The position numbers and the translations under genes are program-made. The notes under the pieces are model-generated. The model was not told the DNA's origin. It did not search any database and saw only the letters and a program-made list of their open reading frames with translations. 64,000 bases of DNA, from contig LR746269.1 in assembly GCA_902729315.2 (NCBI GenBank), forward strand, positions 2,030,501-2,094,500. The letters run 5' to 3'. The stretch comes from Spirodela intermedia. Its lineage: Eukaryota > Streptophyta > Magnoliopsida > Alismatales > Araceae. This document shows, piece after piece, positions 33,937 through 46,809 of this stretch; the first letter of the stretch is position 1; each line of letters starts with the position of its first letter.

Positions 33937-34403
33937 GTGGAGAATGAGCCCATTCGCCGTTAAGAGAAACAAGGCGACTAGAGAGGTCGTCGGCTCTGTA
34001 TCTCCCTTCATTGTCTCCATTAGAGCGTGTCTCCGTTGCATTGGAGGAGGGGGGAGAGAGAGAGGAGGAGGAGGATAGATAATATAATCGCATGGGTAAT
34101 TGAGTATTTTTTGCATATACGAGATATTAAGCACACTGATTTGTTTTAAGGAGAAAAAACTAGGTATAGTAGTTGTGGGGAATTAAAAAGATATGATCAT
34201 TAATTTAACTTTACATTAGAAAAAGTATTTTTAGTTTAATAAATCGGAAATATATTAAATGATTATCAATTAAATATACCCATAATTTAACCATTTTCAG
34301 TCACCAAGGAAAGAACCCAAGGATAGAAAAGAAGATCGAGTGATCTAGGGGTGTAAATATTGTGAGATAGCTTGTAACTCCCTCATCATTTATATATGTA
34401 TAC

Positions 34404-34405
<2 letters not shown>

Positions 34406-34449
<44 letters not shown>

Positions 34450-34518
34450 TAACTTACATTTGACAGAAGTTGGGTGCTATGTTACAAGTACCAAGTTCCT
34501 AACTGATAAGTCCAAGAT

Positions 34519-34556
<38 letters not shown>
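34406..34556. repeat. Two (TA)n microsatellites
   Basis: TA dinucleotide runs at 34406-34443 and 34524-34556, separated by about 80 bp of ordinary sequence. The surrounding 34080-35040 has no recognisable gene. Confidence 0.9.
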
Positions 34557-34559
<3 letters not shown>

Positions 34560-35079
34560 ATAAATAAATCTATTACTTAGTGATTTTGTTGGTAAAGATT
34601 CCATCAACATGCAATAGCATTCAATATATTTTAGAATTTTTAGTACCAAATAGTTATGGATAAAGACACAAAGGTATATTTTATCCAGTACAATACATGT
34701 AGTTTATTTCATTATTCTTCATAGGGTCAAAGGATTGAAGAAGGCCCAAAGTCAAGTCATGGTTGTATCCTCTGCACCTAGGTCGTCCAAAGTTGACTCA
34801 CTTATAAGCAAGTGGCCAGGTTGGGACCAGGTCTCACAAAGATTTTTCTCTAGTCCTTTATATAAGCATGAGAAATTCAACAGGTTCTAGGTTGACTCTG
34901 CCATTTGCACCAATAAATTTGCACGATTCCAAGGTCTTTTGCAAGGATAAGGGAGTATAAATCATGTGGGCTACATTAAAAAAAATGTGACCCATCAGCC
35001 ATTGGGTTTAATGTGTTTAACAGCCATATCCTCGTGTTCCCAAGAAATAATTGTACACTCCGTGTAATATGTCTCTTGG

Positions 35080-35392
35080 TTGGGTCTTTCTTTCTCTCGT
35101 TTTCTCTCTCTATCTATATCTCTTTTCCCTCATCTCTCCCTCTTTTTCTCCCCCCTTCTCTCTCCTGTCTTTCTTCTCTCTATCGCTTTCCTCTTTCTCT
35201 CTCCCCCCTCTCTTTTCTCTCTCCTTTATTTCTTCTCTGTCTGTTTGTCTGTCTCTCTCTCTCTCCCTCTCTCACTCTCTCACTCTCTCTCCGTCTCGCC
35301 CTGTACATCTCCCTCCCTTGCTCCCTCTCTCTGTACCTCTTCCCCCTCTTCCTTCTGCAGTGGCTCTATCTCTCTCTGTGCCCCAGTACTGA
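35080..35392. repeat. Polypyrimidine (CT-rich) tract
   Basis: More than 300 bp of almost pure C and T on the plus strand, made of degenerate tctc and ttcc units. The long open frame across it encodes low-complexity Ser/Leu/Phe and is not a gene. Confidence 0.85.
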
Positions 35393-35629
35393 ATTAACGA
35401 TCCCCTCCACTTCCTCTATCTTTTCCGGCTTAACTGCTCCGAAGCCCTCACCCACACCGAGATACAACTCCTGGCAACAGTCATCCGATCCAAGGTTCTT
35501 ATGGGAGCCCCATCCCCACGAGTGGAGCTGCAGAGAACATAAAAATGAGGCATCTCCTTCTATCCTGGGCAAGACGACCCTATATCTTCTCTCGCCTCGG
35601 GCTTACTCTCTTCAGTCCCTCGATTGGGC

Positions 35630-35880
35630 TGTGTCTTCGCCCCGTACTTCCTGCAGGAGGAACCCCAGATGTTTACCAACATACACAAGATCTTCGGCGG
35701 CCGTAACGTTGCCAAGCTGCTCAACGAGCTGCACCCCTCATGAGCGGGATGACGCCGTCACCGCTTTTAGCCTACGAGGCTGAGACCCAGATGAAGGACC
35801 TGGTGCATGGCTGCGTGAAACTGCAGGTCCAGAAGCTGCAGAAAGAGCTGCAAACGGTGAGGACGGGGCTTCTGCTCTAG
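35630..35880 (+). pseudogene. LOB-domain (LBD) transcription factor fragment
   Basis: Class I LOB-domain proteins are plant-specific DNA-binding regulators. From 35630 one frame reads CVFAPYFLQEEPQMFTNIHK and then FGGRNVAKLLNELHP before a TGA at 35741-35743, matching the GAS block of the LOB domain. The reading then shifts: ERDDAVTAFS in a second frame and LAYEAETQMKDLVHGCVKLQ plus a LQKELQ coiled part in a third (about 35767-35878). The zinc-finger-like C block upstream is not found. The invariant Pro of the DPVYGCVG motif is Leu here. At least two frameshifts and a missing front make this a decayed gene fragment. Confidence 0.8.
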
Positions 35881-36210
35881 CCTGAGGGGTGGGAAAGGAA
35901 GAGATTTGAACGAGGGAGAAGGCTGGTGTATCCATTTTCCTCCTCCACGTTCTCCTCCAAGGGTTTCTGGTCTCTCTTTAGATGGAAGGAACTGATGTGA
36001 GAATGCCATTGGAAATTGACGTAAAAGTCGGCCGTTGTGCCTAGTTAGCGATTTCATCCTCAGAGCCCCCTAGCAAGACTGACTCGAGGGGTTCGTTTAG
36101 ACAATCATATCTTTCTTTCTTCTTGAATGAGAATCTGTATATTGTTGTTTTGGCATTTAGCCACCCTTCTCAAGGTCATACTCCAACGTATTCAAGTTTT
36201 CTAGACATAA
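35881..36210. other. Spacer without recognisable feature
   Basis: Sequence following the LBD relic; nothing beyond short chance frames is visible. Confidence 0.5.
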
Positions 36211-36211
36211 T

Positions 36212-36465
36212 AGACCTCTCTCTCTCTCTCTCTCTCTCGCTCTCGCTCTTGCTGAGTGCTAGTAATAGCTCGTCAATGTACAGTTTTCACTCGTGGGTTT
36301 CAGGAAATAGGCAATTCAATTTCGTTCAGCTTTGCTACGTCCTCCACAGTCGCCATCCAGGAACCTCCGTCATCTTCCTCTTGGCCCCTTCACATCACAC
36401 CAGAGCTCCATCCACCATAGTCGCAGTTCCCTCTGTCGTCTCTTCCTACCCTATATCACCTCCCT

Positions 36466-36552
<87 letters not shown>

Positions 36553-36567
36553 ACTCTCACTCTCACC
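36212..36567. repeat. (TC)n microsatellites
   Basis: A short run at 36212-36240 and a long pure (TC) run at about 36470-36546, continuing as (TCACTC)n to 36567. Frames across it encode Ser-Leu repeats and are not genes. Confidence 0.9.
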
Positions 36568-36809
36568 AACGATTTTTCTACCTGTACCCATCAAGCAACG
36601 TCAAAAGCCACGGATGGTGGCCCAATTAGTTTAGAAGCTTTGTTGACCAAGTGATGGCTGGGGGGAGACATCGAGATCTTGAGAAACCATCGGCGAGCTG
36701 CGATTTGCCGGGCCATCTACCGGACTACTGATGGATAATTCCAAATCATGGGTAGCCGAGTACGCCAATGAAATTGAAAACTAATGTTTATGAGATCTTT
36801 ACCACTTAA

Positions 36810-36836
36810 AACACACACACACACACATACACACAT
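36810..36836. repeat. (CA)n microsatellite
   Basis: Run of ca dinucleotides with one interruption (acatacacac). Confidence 0.85.
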
Positions 36837-39800
36837 CACTTCACATCCTCATTAAATAAGGTTTACAATGGATATAGTCTTATTATTTTACTTATATGAT
36901 TTATACTCTGACTTGGATTATTCTTTTGGATGGGTCATTCATTTTAAAATAATGTTGGACTATTCTGACATCTCCCATCAGATGACATAGTACTTATAAC
37001 TATAGTAATTCAAATATAATTCAATGGGAGATTACCTACACTTGGACAAGAAGACATTGAAGTTTATTCATAGTAGAACAAGTTTACAATACCCAATAAC
37101 CAAGCAATCCAATGACTTATAGTCTGAAAAACTTAATTCTTTGTGTTTGACTGAAATTTTCCCTTGGGCATTATTTAACTAGTAACTAAGGCCAAAAATA
37201 GTTTAGATTTAAAGGGTACATCAGAACAATGTAACCAAAAATTTTCACATCTTCAACAACTAAAACTCCCTTACCATACTTAAATGATGAAAATCTCTTA
37301 ATCCAGCTATTTTATCACATGTGGAATCAAAGTTTATAGCTCATTCTACACCCAAATGGGGAAGAAAAGTCTAATTTTGATTGCTTCTTTTAAAACAACT
37401 CTTATAGACGTTTTCTTGAGAACTGATCCAATGAAAACCATATTTTATTAACTACCTTGACCCAAATAAAAAATAAATATTTACTAAAATAATTATAAAA
37501 ATATCTTCCACCTCTCAATCGCTCTATTTTGTAAAGAGGTTTTAACATATCATAAGTAGTGGTGAATACTTTTCTCATCACAAAATTTCTAAAATTCTTC
37601 TCCATGCCACTTCAAAATTTGAATCTAGATCCATTCTCATTCTATTGTCTCTTCCAAAACTTACTTGATGAGATATATCTAGAGCAATTTCCAACTATAT
37701 TAAAATAATAAATCTGTCCATCAAGGCAAAGAAAATTAGATAGTTTTTAATAATGTTTTTTCTCTTAAAACACTTTTAGGTTTGACTTCTACAACTATAG
37801 GAATCATAGTTGTAATTTTTCGAAGGAACCTAGGATAAACCTCATATTAAATTTATTTTCAATCATTTTGAACAATATATATTTCTTAAAGGATGATGCC
37901 ACATATCATTATCATGGATGCATCATTTGCACTAAAATAAATATGATGAAAAATGACATTAGCAAAATAAATAGTATAAACATTAACTTACCATCATAAA
38001 TGACTACACAATGTTAGAAATGATACAACATTGAAATATTAAAGATTACTTCCACGACATTATCAAATGATTTGCTTTTTTCAATAAAATGGGATAGCAC
38101 TCATGCATAATAGACTATCAATGACGATATGATCTACAATACCATCATTACCTAGGCCAATATTCTTTCTCACATTATTATCGCTAAATGTGATTTCTAT
38201 TCCATCCCTTAAAAATAGAGGTTTTTCATGCCTTCTCTATCATCAGATGTCATAAATACTTGCTATTAATATACAATGATAGAACCTCAGTTTTGTAACC
38301 CAAATTACATCGTATTGTGTAGCACTAGAAAAGGCATACAATGTTTGTTTAAGCATCAGCAGAATCATGTTTATTTATTTATATTTACGTTGATTACATA
38401 ATTTCTACAAGTGTGTTATGATCAACCATTTGAAAACAACATCATGATAGGAAAAAGATTATAACGATAATATTTTTCAATATCTAATCCATGATAAGAT
38501 ATTATGATCACTATTTTAGAACGGAATAGGTTGATTGCTAAGTCAAGGAGTCTAATGTTTGTTGGCTGTCCACTAGTCTGCATATTTCTGAATTTTTACA
38601 AATGGAGGTCAAAATTACTAATTATTTATTTCTATAGAATGGTTTAATATCAACATAATGCAAGGATAATTTTAAAGCTAAAATTTTATTTTTTTCTAAA
38701 ATGGAAAATCATAAGTTGTATTTAACATTTCATCTATCAATAAGTCAAAAAAAATGTTGCTAAGTTATATTTCATTTAATTCAATTGCAATGAGAAAGTG
38801 GCTTCTTGTCTGTTGTTCAAACTTGCATAGCAGTATTCATGACCTATTTTATAAGTGATATTGTGACTGAACTTCAGATAAATTTATAGTTGAAGAAAAT
38901 ATCATTTTCATGTTATTTTGATTGTAATTGTATTTATTGCATGATGAGCTACTAACCTTTAAAAATCTCTCACATTTAATTTAGGATTGATCAAATGTGT
39001 TTTGGATAATGTGTATTGTAATTTAAAAAAATTGACAACTAAAAATTTCAAGGAAACAAAGATTGAGAAAAGGAGTGGTATGAATAGCATAGCATGTGAA
39101 TGCTCATTTTCAGTAGATGAAGTTGATGATGGAGAATGGAGTGTATATTAAGTTGCATTGAAAATTAATGTAGTGCACCAACCATTATATTTTAATGCAT
39201 GAGAAAAATATCATGGAATAATGAAATACATCAAAGTTGGAATTTTAGAAATTGAAATTGATGATTATAACAATGTTGTTATTCTAATATATAACAAGCT
39301 ATGTTGAAGATTATTGTGGGACACAATTTCAGTCCTTGGAAACATGTTCATCAAATCTTTATTATGTAGATTGTGTAACATCTGATTTTGTCTTCTTTTT
39401 ATGACATTTTCTTATATTTAGAAATAACTTAGTTTCTTATATTTAGAACATAAGCTTTCTTATTTCATCAGCTCTAGTTTAGAAGAAGAAAATTTCTATC
39501 TGATTTTTTTATAGGGCTATCACTTATTTTATCATCACATTTGCTTGATGAAATAGGACAGTCATTGGCCTTGAGGCCGTGTGAATTGAACATGTTACTT
39601 AACCCAACCTTATATCAAAGCAAGAATCCCCTGAGTTCAATTAGTGGGATCTTCCTTGGTTTCATCTATATATGAAAAAAATGATAACAACAATTTTGTT
39701 GTGGAGAAAACAATGTCTACTAAATGGAGAAAAATAAATTCTTAATTTAATGTGATAATAATAAAGGAAATAACTTAATATCTACTAATTACACCATTAT

Positions 39801-40270
39801 CGATTATTCACATAAATATGTGATACACTTAATAGTATATTATAATAATTACGAAAAACAACTAATAAAGTATCTAATTTAGAAATATTCAAGAACATGA
39901 TTTTGAAAGAAAATTTAGTTCTATACTTATATTTCTTATTATAAGATATTTTGTGATTTTGCCTAAGTCCATTTGTATTCATAGAATAGTTGAATGAGTC
40001 CATTTGTATTCATATAATACTATAACGCCGAAAGAGTAGAGAAATACATTAAAAAATGGCTGGAGAGAATTGAGAAAGGGGCTAAGTGCAAGTTAGGGTG
40101 TTGACATGCTGAGTACATTAATGTTTTTTAAACAAGATTATCTAGTTAGACCATGACTTTTAGCTCGCTAGCAGAACGAAATACAGCGGGCACCAAGTGG
40201 GAAGATGAAGGGGTTACCTGTAATTGGAGGGATTTATGGGGAACTATAGGTAAAAATCCAACTATTTAAG
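36837..40270. other. AT-rich intergenic region
   Basis: About 3.4 kb of AT-rich DNA between the microsatellites and AP1M. I found no conserved frame, LTR, or RNA gene. It may contain very old repeats. Confidence 0.55.
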
Positions 40271-40299
40271 TTTACATTTGTATCCTTTTTTTGTTTTCA

Positions 40300-40547
40300 A
40301 TAATTGCGTTACCCCCTCAACAGATTTATTTCCGAGGAGCGAGCTGTGGCACTTCGAAGCCGGTTCATTATTTAGAATAGCGGAGGAAACTGAACGAGAT
40401 GTCTGCCCAGAGGAGATGGCAAGGGGAGGTCAGCAGTTGGTAGAGCTTCATCTGGAGTCGAGATCCAGATCTGTGTCCCGGGCTAGGATCTAGTCTGGCG
40501 ATCTCTCTTCCCGGGAACCCAAATCGTGGCCACTGCCCCGCCGATCC
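40300..40547 (+). promoter_or_regulatory. 5' leader / proximal promoter of AP1M
   Basis: GC-richer stretch ahead of the ATG, beginning around 40330. The start context is ATCC ATG G. No TATA box could be assigned with confidence. Confidence 0.4.
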
Positions 40548-43500
40548 ATGGCGGGGGCCGTCTCGGCGCTCTTTCTTCTCGACATCAAGGGGCGCGTCCT
40601 GCTTTGGCGGGACTACCGCGGGGACGTCACTGCCGTCCAGGCGGAGCGATTCTTCACTAAGCTGATCGAAAAGGAGGTAAAGGGAAGGACTGCTTTTGGT
40701 GACACAAGTTTTGGGTGGGCTTTCGTTGATTGGGGTTTCAAATCGGGGGATGAAACTCGCCTCGTGCTGTTTGTGATTTGATGGAGTTCTTTCGAGCGGA
40801 TGTGATCCTTAAATTTACCCTTTCTATTTGTTATCTTTTGAGAATTTTGCAACGGTTTTGCTTTAAAGGTATTCTTCGGGGTAATTGTAACGTATTTCTG
40901 TTCTCTTCTCCTCATCCTGCGTAGATTTTATCTTTTTTATTAGGAATATAGTTAATGCCATAAATATTTGATTGAATTCGGCTCTTGAAATCTTGTTTTT
41001 CGCTCCTTGATGAAATGAGTAGCTCTGAAAAGTAATCGCATTATATCAATTTGGTACAGGGTGATCCAGAATCTCAAGATCCAGTGTTATACGACAATGG
41101 AGTCACGTACATGTTCATTCAACACAATAACGTGTTTCTCATGACAGCATCTCGGCAGAACTGTAATGCTGCTAGTATTCTTCTCTTTCTCCATCGTGTT
41201 GTAGAGGTGAGTTTTCCCATGGCCGTACATTATTGTTATTATCCATGCGCTATTCCCTTTTAAGGTAAGAACTGACCATACAGTTGAAACGGCTGTATTT
41301 CGTGTTTTATGTACCTCTTTTATACGAGTGATGTTTCTCATGCAGGTCTTTAAGCATTATTTTGAGGAATTGGAAGAGGAATCTCTCAGAGATAACTTTG
41401 TTGTTGTGGTTGGTGACATATTGGACAGTGTCTCTTTGTAGCACATACAGAATTGTGTTTTGGTGTTCTAAATTGTCTTTTATTTGAACAGTACGAGCTA
41501 CTTGATGAAATCATAGACTTTGGGTACCCTCAGTTCACTGAAGCAAAAATTCTCAGTGAGTTTATTAAGACCGATGCATACCGGATGGAAGTCACTCAAA
41601 GGCCTCCAATGGCTGTAACAAATGCAGTTTCATGGCGTAGTGAAGGAGTACGTTACAAGAAAAATGAGGTAAGGCTTTTTTCTTTTTCGTTGAGAAACCA
41701 TGTTTAGTGAAATAGATCATGCCTGATATTTGATGCATATGTTTAGGTGTTCTTGGACGTGGTGGAAAGTGTCAATATGCTTGTCAACAGTAATGGTCAA
41801 ATTATCCGCTCTGATGTTGTTGGGGCATTGAAGATGAGAACTTATTTGAGGCGAGTTTACTGCATGTTCTCTTCAGCAATTTTGTACAAGCTTTTGTTAC
41901 ACATCTTTTTCAATTCAATATAATTCCTTGACCACTTACTCTCAATTCACAACTTAACATTATATACATTGTGTGGTTGTTGGGTCTCGACTCTATATAA
42001 GACTAGTTCTGACATTCAAAAGTCGTTATAAATAATGGTAAAAGGTTCAGGAACGCAGAAAGATATGCAATATTCGAAATAATAATTAATGGAAAAAAAA
42101 GGAAAACAAGCGGCATGTAAGTCTTAAAGATTTGACGTAGAGAACGCTGTGGAAGTTTTTTATGACGGAAAGCACCCAGATTCGACATGCCATACATTTT
42201 GACGGCATTCAATAAGTTCTATATATAGAACATGAAGGACCTACCTGATTTAGGGTGGTTGATGTTATTCTAGAAGTATCTAGATTTACTAGTGGATAAA
42301 GTTGTCAAAATCAGCATGTTCCTCTAAATAGAGATTCGCTCCTGATAGAATTTATGGTTTCTTCTGTTCAGCTGAAAGCCTGGAAAATAACAGTCTTCCA
42401 TCTGCTTGAAGATTTTATAGAGGATGCCATGGATTCCTTACCTTCCACCTTGGAATTTTCTCCGAACACCACTGCCCGACGATATTTTGGCTAGCCTTTA
42501 AATTAGCAAGAACTTGACCATCGTTACGTAGGCCTTTAAATTCTGTTCCAGTTGGGCCACAGTATATCAGAGATATGATTAGATAATTAAGCACAACTTA
42601 ACGCTTCTTAAATTCCATTTAAACCCAGTGAGGGGTTCCTTTTTCATTTGGAAAGAATGTTGGTTAAGTCCGATGCTTTTTTGACACAAAGACAATACGC
42701 TGTGAATCACTGCCTGTGTGAAATTTCTGATTTTGATGGGAATCACCTTTGATTACACTTTCTTCTTTTACATCACTCTGCACCCGTCATGCTGAAAAAA
42801 ATATTTTTAGAACTTCAACATATTATTTTTACAATGTCTTCTCAGAGAGGATGAATAAGATTCCATTTCTTGTCAGTCCTTTCCCCTAAAGAAACATTGG
42901 ACCTTTCCAACTTCAACTTTTTAATGGATTTGAATCCTCTGTATAAGCTGGCAATCCGTAGGATAAGAGGTTGTAGGGAACAAATCAAGACAAAATCCAT
43001 GTCCCTCCCATCCATATAGTCGTTGACACTTGTCTCTTATCCATATAGTTGTTGGTTGGCTTTTTCATGATTTAATTCCATTCACCGATCTAATCTTGCT
43101 ATTTCTAAGTGGCGGTCCTAATTCTTTAGCTGGAAACGTAGCTAATTTACAGGTTATTACGTCAGAACTGTTGACTATTTGTCTTCTGCAATATCATTCT
43201 TTCGAGGATTTTGAATATTGTTGGGAGTTTTTCTGGACACTGGTTCCCCATTATTAATGTTGTTGGGAGCTTTTTCCCGTGCATTTTTTTATGGGGTATT
43301 TTCTTCAAATTAATATTTTAAAATATTATATTAGAATTCATATCTTGAAAAGTTAAAAACGATAATTTGTATTGGTTCTGCTTCACATTTATTGTGACTG
43401 GTGTCATGCTTATGATCCTGATAACTCGTTGAACTTTTGCTACAGGAAAAAATCTTCAAATCTCCATTTCACAAGATGCTTTGAAGATTTTCTTCTCAGT

Positions 43501-46123
43501 TGATTGTTATTTTCCTCTCTTTCATAAAGTGTAGGGAAGATAAGTAGCTAAAAAACCTGCGATTTGTAGAGTAGTATCCATGCCAATATTTTCGAAATTA
43601 TGATTCCATCCATGTCTGAATTCCCTATTCTCTTTTGTAGAAGAAGAAAAGAAGAAATTTCTTGTTCTACACCATCACCCATCATTTTCCTTTGAGTCAT
43701 GGTGACCAGCTTCGGTCATGATTGATATAGTTATATACTCGAAATTATGTATGATAGTTGTTGCAACATCTCAAATCACATATAAAAACCCAGAAATTTT
43801 TAGAAAATGTGAAATTGGTAAAAAATGACTAAAAAAGGTCTCTTGATTCGACAACGGTGACCTTTTTTTTTGGGTAAATGATAATTAACAAGCAAAAAGT
43901 TTAACATTTGCTTTCGTATCTATATTTTTACATTAGCAAGAAAATTCCTATAACATGGAGTTTAATGACATGTTTTGAATTGGCTGGTATATAATCCATG
44001 CAAACCTCCTGTAGCTAAAACAATCAATTGCCATACAGAGTAAAGAATGGCTTAGTCACCACTGCTGTTTATCTTCTAGACCATAGCACATTGCGAAGAG
44101 TGCTTTGAATGGGAAGCTTATGCTTTGAAATCTAATTTATAGTTATGAGGGTCTTTGATGAAGATGCTTATGAGTGTCTTTTCTTTAATGTAATATTAGA
44201 TTGGTTCCATTTTGAGAAAAAATGGTTCTCAGGATCGGCCAATCTGGGTTTGAATCTGCCTTTGCTAACTCAGATTTCGATGGAAATTTGATCGGTATAT
44301 CATATTATGTCCGTATATCTATGGCCACGGGCTTGTGCATGTATATCAAGAGAGCATAACTAGTAAGATGGTCTCGCCATGCAGGACCTGCTTTTATCAG
44401 GGTAAAATCATGTGGATAGCAGCCTTGAAAACAAACTTAGTTTGGGATGCCCACAACGTTTTAAAACATAGAAAACCAAAATTTCTGCATGCCCTTCACA
44501 AAGTGACAATATGGGGGTTTCTATCGCTGATAGACAGGAAGCGGTAGAAATCCTTGCAATGCAGTGGTACGCCTGAGTGACAATATGAGTCTATAATTTC
44601 CAGCATAATATTATATATACAGTACATTAACATGGTGACCTTTGCAATGCAGTGGTATGCCCGAGTGCAAGCTGGGTTTAAACGACAGAGTACTGTTGGA
44701 GGCTCAGGGGAGGACAACAAAGGGCAAAGCCATAGATTTGGATGATATCAAATTCCATCAGTAGGGTCCCTGAGGGCCTTGAAACTTTCTTCTCTCACTT
44801 TTTCTCATCTGTTTAAGGACCCTTTGTCTATGGATAGTGACTCCACTTTCTCTGCGCCAGGTGTGTACGCTTGGCCCGCTTTGAGAATGACAGAACAATA
44901 TCGTTCATCCCACCAGATGGGTCGTTTGATCTGATGACATACAGGCTCAGCACCCAGGTCCGGTATCTGTCTTCAGCATCAGTCTTCAGCATCCTTTCTC
45001 TTTTTGATGTCAATCTCTCGTGTTTCCCATTCTTCAGGTGAATCCCTTAATTTGGGTGGAAGCTCAGGTAGAGAGGCACTCAAGAAGCCGGATAGAACTC
45101 ACAGTTAAGGCCAGGAGCCAGTTCAAAGAGCGCAGGTATATCATCGAGTTGACCTCTAGACGCTTCTTTTGGCATAACTCAACCATGAACAAACACCCTG
45201 AATCATCTCTTCTCGCCGGAATGGATTCAGTACTGCGACAAATGTGGAAATCCAATTACCCTTACCTCCAGATGCTACTAATCCCAATGTACGGACGTCC
45301 ATGGGCTCTGCTGCTTACGCCCCGGAGAGCGATGCCTTGGTCTGGAAGATTAAGTCCTTTCCTGGTGGTAAGGTATGGCCCACGAGTTAATACTTATATT
45401 TCATTCTCGTCCCCCCAACCCCAACCGGATGACGGCAGACGACCGACTACTGCCTCTTCCTACGAGCTTTAAGACTAATCGTCTGACATTCTTCTGATTT
45501 TTCTTAGGAGTACATGCTGAGAGCTGAATCTACACTGCCTAGCATAACGGCCGAGGAGGCCATCCCTGAGAAAAAGGCCCCCATTCGGGTGAAGTTCGAA
45601 ATCCCTTACTTCACGGTATCAGGAATTCAGGTATTTTCTGGTTCCATCCACAGTAATGATGAAATTTGTCTGCACTTTTTCTCAAATTTAAATCTCTCAG
45701 CATGGATTTCATGTACAATACGATGTGAGAAATCCGTCATTAGATGTAAGATTTTAGACAAGCTATCAAAGTCAAATGGACACAGTTATGATCATTAACA
45801 TGGTATCGGAGTCTATGATTGTGTTTTTAAATTGTGTCCATATATCTCTATTTTCGTAAGAATTTAAACCCTAAACCCTAAACCTTAAACATAAGTAGAA
45901 TGATTGGTAGAATATGAGATTTTTGTCGAATAACATAGGGTTGACATGATATACAATTATGGTGGAAAATATATAATTATTCTCTTTTTTTTTTCTTTTT
46001 TTCTTTTTTTTTGTTGTTCTTCAGGTGCGGTACCTGAAGATCATAGAGAAGAGTGGATACCAAGCTCTCCCTTGGGTGAGATATATAACAATGGCCGGGG
46101 AATATGAATTGAGGCTCATCTGA
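40548..46123 (+). CDS. AP1M2: AP-1 clathrin adaptor complex medium (mu) subunit
   Basis: Cargo-binding mu1 subunit of the AP-1 adaptor at the trans-Golgi network and early endosome, which recognises Tyr-based sorting signals (Arabidopsis AP1M2/HAP13 family). Eleven exons: 40548-40676, 41060-41206, 41346-41408, 41492-41668, 41747-41850, 44653-44760, 44861-44957, 45038-45135, 45231-45372, 45508-45630, 46025-46123, giving 428 aa, the usual length. N-terminal longin-like part: MAGAVSALFLLDIKGRVLLW ... FIQHNNVFLMTASRQNCNAA ... YELLDEIIDFGYPQFTEAKI. C-terminal mu-homology domain: SWRSEGVRYKKNEVFLDVVE ... SFIPPDGSFDLMTYRLSTQ ... WVRYITMAGEYELRLI. Ten introns, one of them GC-AG and 2.8 kb long. It lies 687 bp upstream of RST1 on the same strand. 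Confidence 0.96.
41851..44652 (+). other. Long GC-AG intron 5 of AP1M
   Basis: The donor reads TTTGAG|gcgagt and the acceptor aatgcag|TGGTATG. Using the nearby GT four bases later would shift the frame and hit a stop soon after, so GC is required to keep the conserved TYLSGMPECKLG sequence. The intron interior shows no recognisable element. Confidence 0.85.
45868..45893 (+). repeat. Short interstitial telomere-type repeat (CCCTAAA)n
   Basis: Two and a half units of the plant telomere heptamer (taaaccctaaaccctaaacc) inside intron 10 of AP1M. Such telo-boxes are common in plant genes. Confidence 0.8.
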
Positions 46124-46439
46124 GCCTTCCATGCAGACCCTCTCTGCCCCTCCTCCACCCCTCCGATCTGCTTCACTTCTGTCTTCTTAGGAGCGTGTGC
46201 CCATGAACATCACTTGTACATTGTTCTTCATTTTTATTTTTATTTTTTTTTGAGAAAAATGCCGGCGCCTGTATCCTCATTATTCGGATCCCTCTTCAGG
46301 GGCAGATCGTCCGCCCGACTTAGAGCGAGTGGTCACATTTGGATCCGATCCATGGTCTTCTTCCCTTGTCGGGTCAGTGGAGATTGTTTCTACTCGAACA
46401 ATCTATATTTACTCCCTTTTTCTCTTTTGCGGTGCAACT

Positions 46440-46478
<39 letters not shown>

Positions 46479-46809
46479 TAATAGCAAGGCGGCTATTAAA
46501 CTAATATGAGTTATTCGTACGTTTTATCCGGCGCTAATATGATTTTGGGTCTTTTTTGGGTTCTGTCAGTTCCTAGTTATCGGGCTTCTTTCGACCCGGT
46601 AGATATCCGAAAAGTAGTCCTCGTTTTATCCGCTTGGGGCTTTTCGGTTTGGACCGTATAGACCGTTTGCCCAGGTGGCCGTTGGGGGAAGGGAAGGGGT
46701 CGTGCTTCGGCGGAGTTGCCAACTCTCTCTCCCCCTCCCCTACAAGCCGGCAAGCAGCTCCGGTGAGTTGGATTCCGATCGGTGATTGCCGCCTCCGGGG
46801 GCCAGGGCG
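46124..46809. other. AP1M-RST1 spacer with (GA)n tract
   Basis: Holds the AP1M 3' end, a pure (GA) run at about 46440-46477 and the RST1 5' leader. The part 46600-46809 is GC-rich. No further gene is visible. Confidence 0.7.

Noticed and set aside
33725-34134. Minus-strand frames rich in Arg-Glu
   Set aside because: Translation of the GA/CT repeats at 33820-33936, not a coiled-coil protein.
35013-35783. Long open frame of 256 codons
   Set aside because: Most of it is low-complexity Ser/Leu/Phe from the CT tract; the only real signal is the LBD fragment at its end, mostly in other frames.
36123-36634. Overlapping frames encoding Ser-Leu repeats
   Set aside because: Direct translation of a (TC)n microsatellite; no start context, domain or splice structure.
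40430-40500. tRNA-like piece (gttggtagagc...gagatccag)
   Set aside because: No acceptor stem pairing or T-loop box of the right spacing could be found; it is AP1M leader sequence.
45860-45895. Telomere fusion or chromosome end
   Set aside because: Only two and a half heptamers inside an intron, typical of dispersed telo-box sequences.
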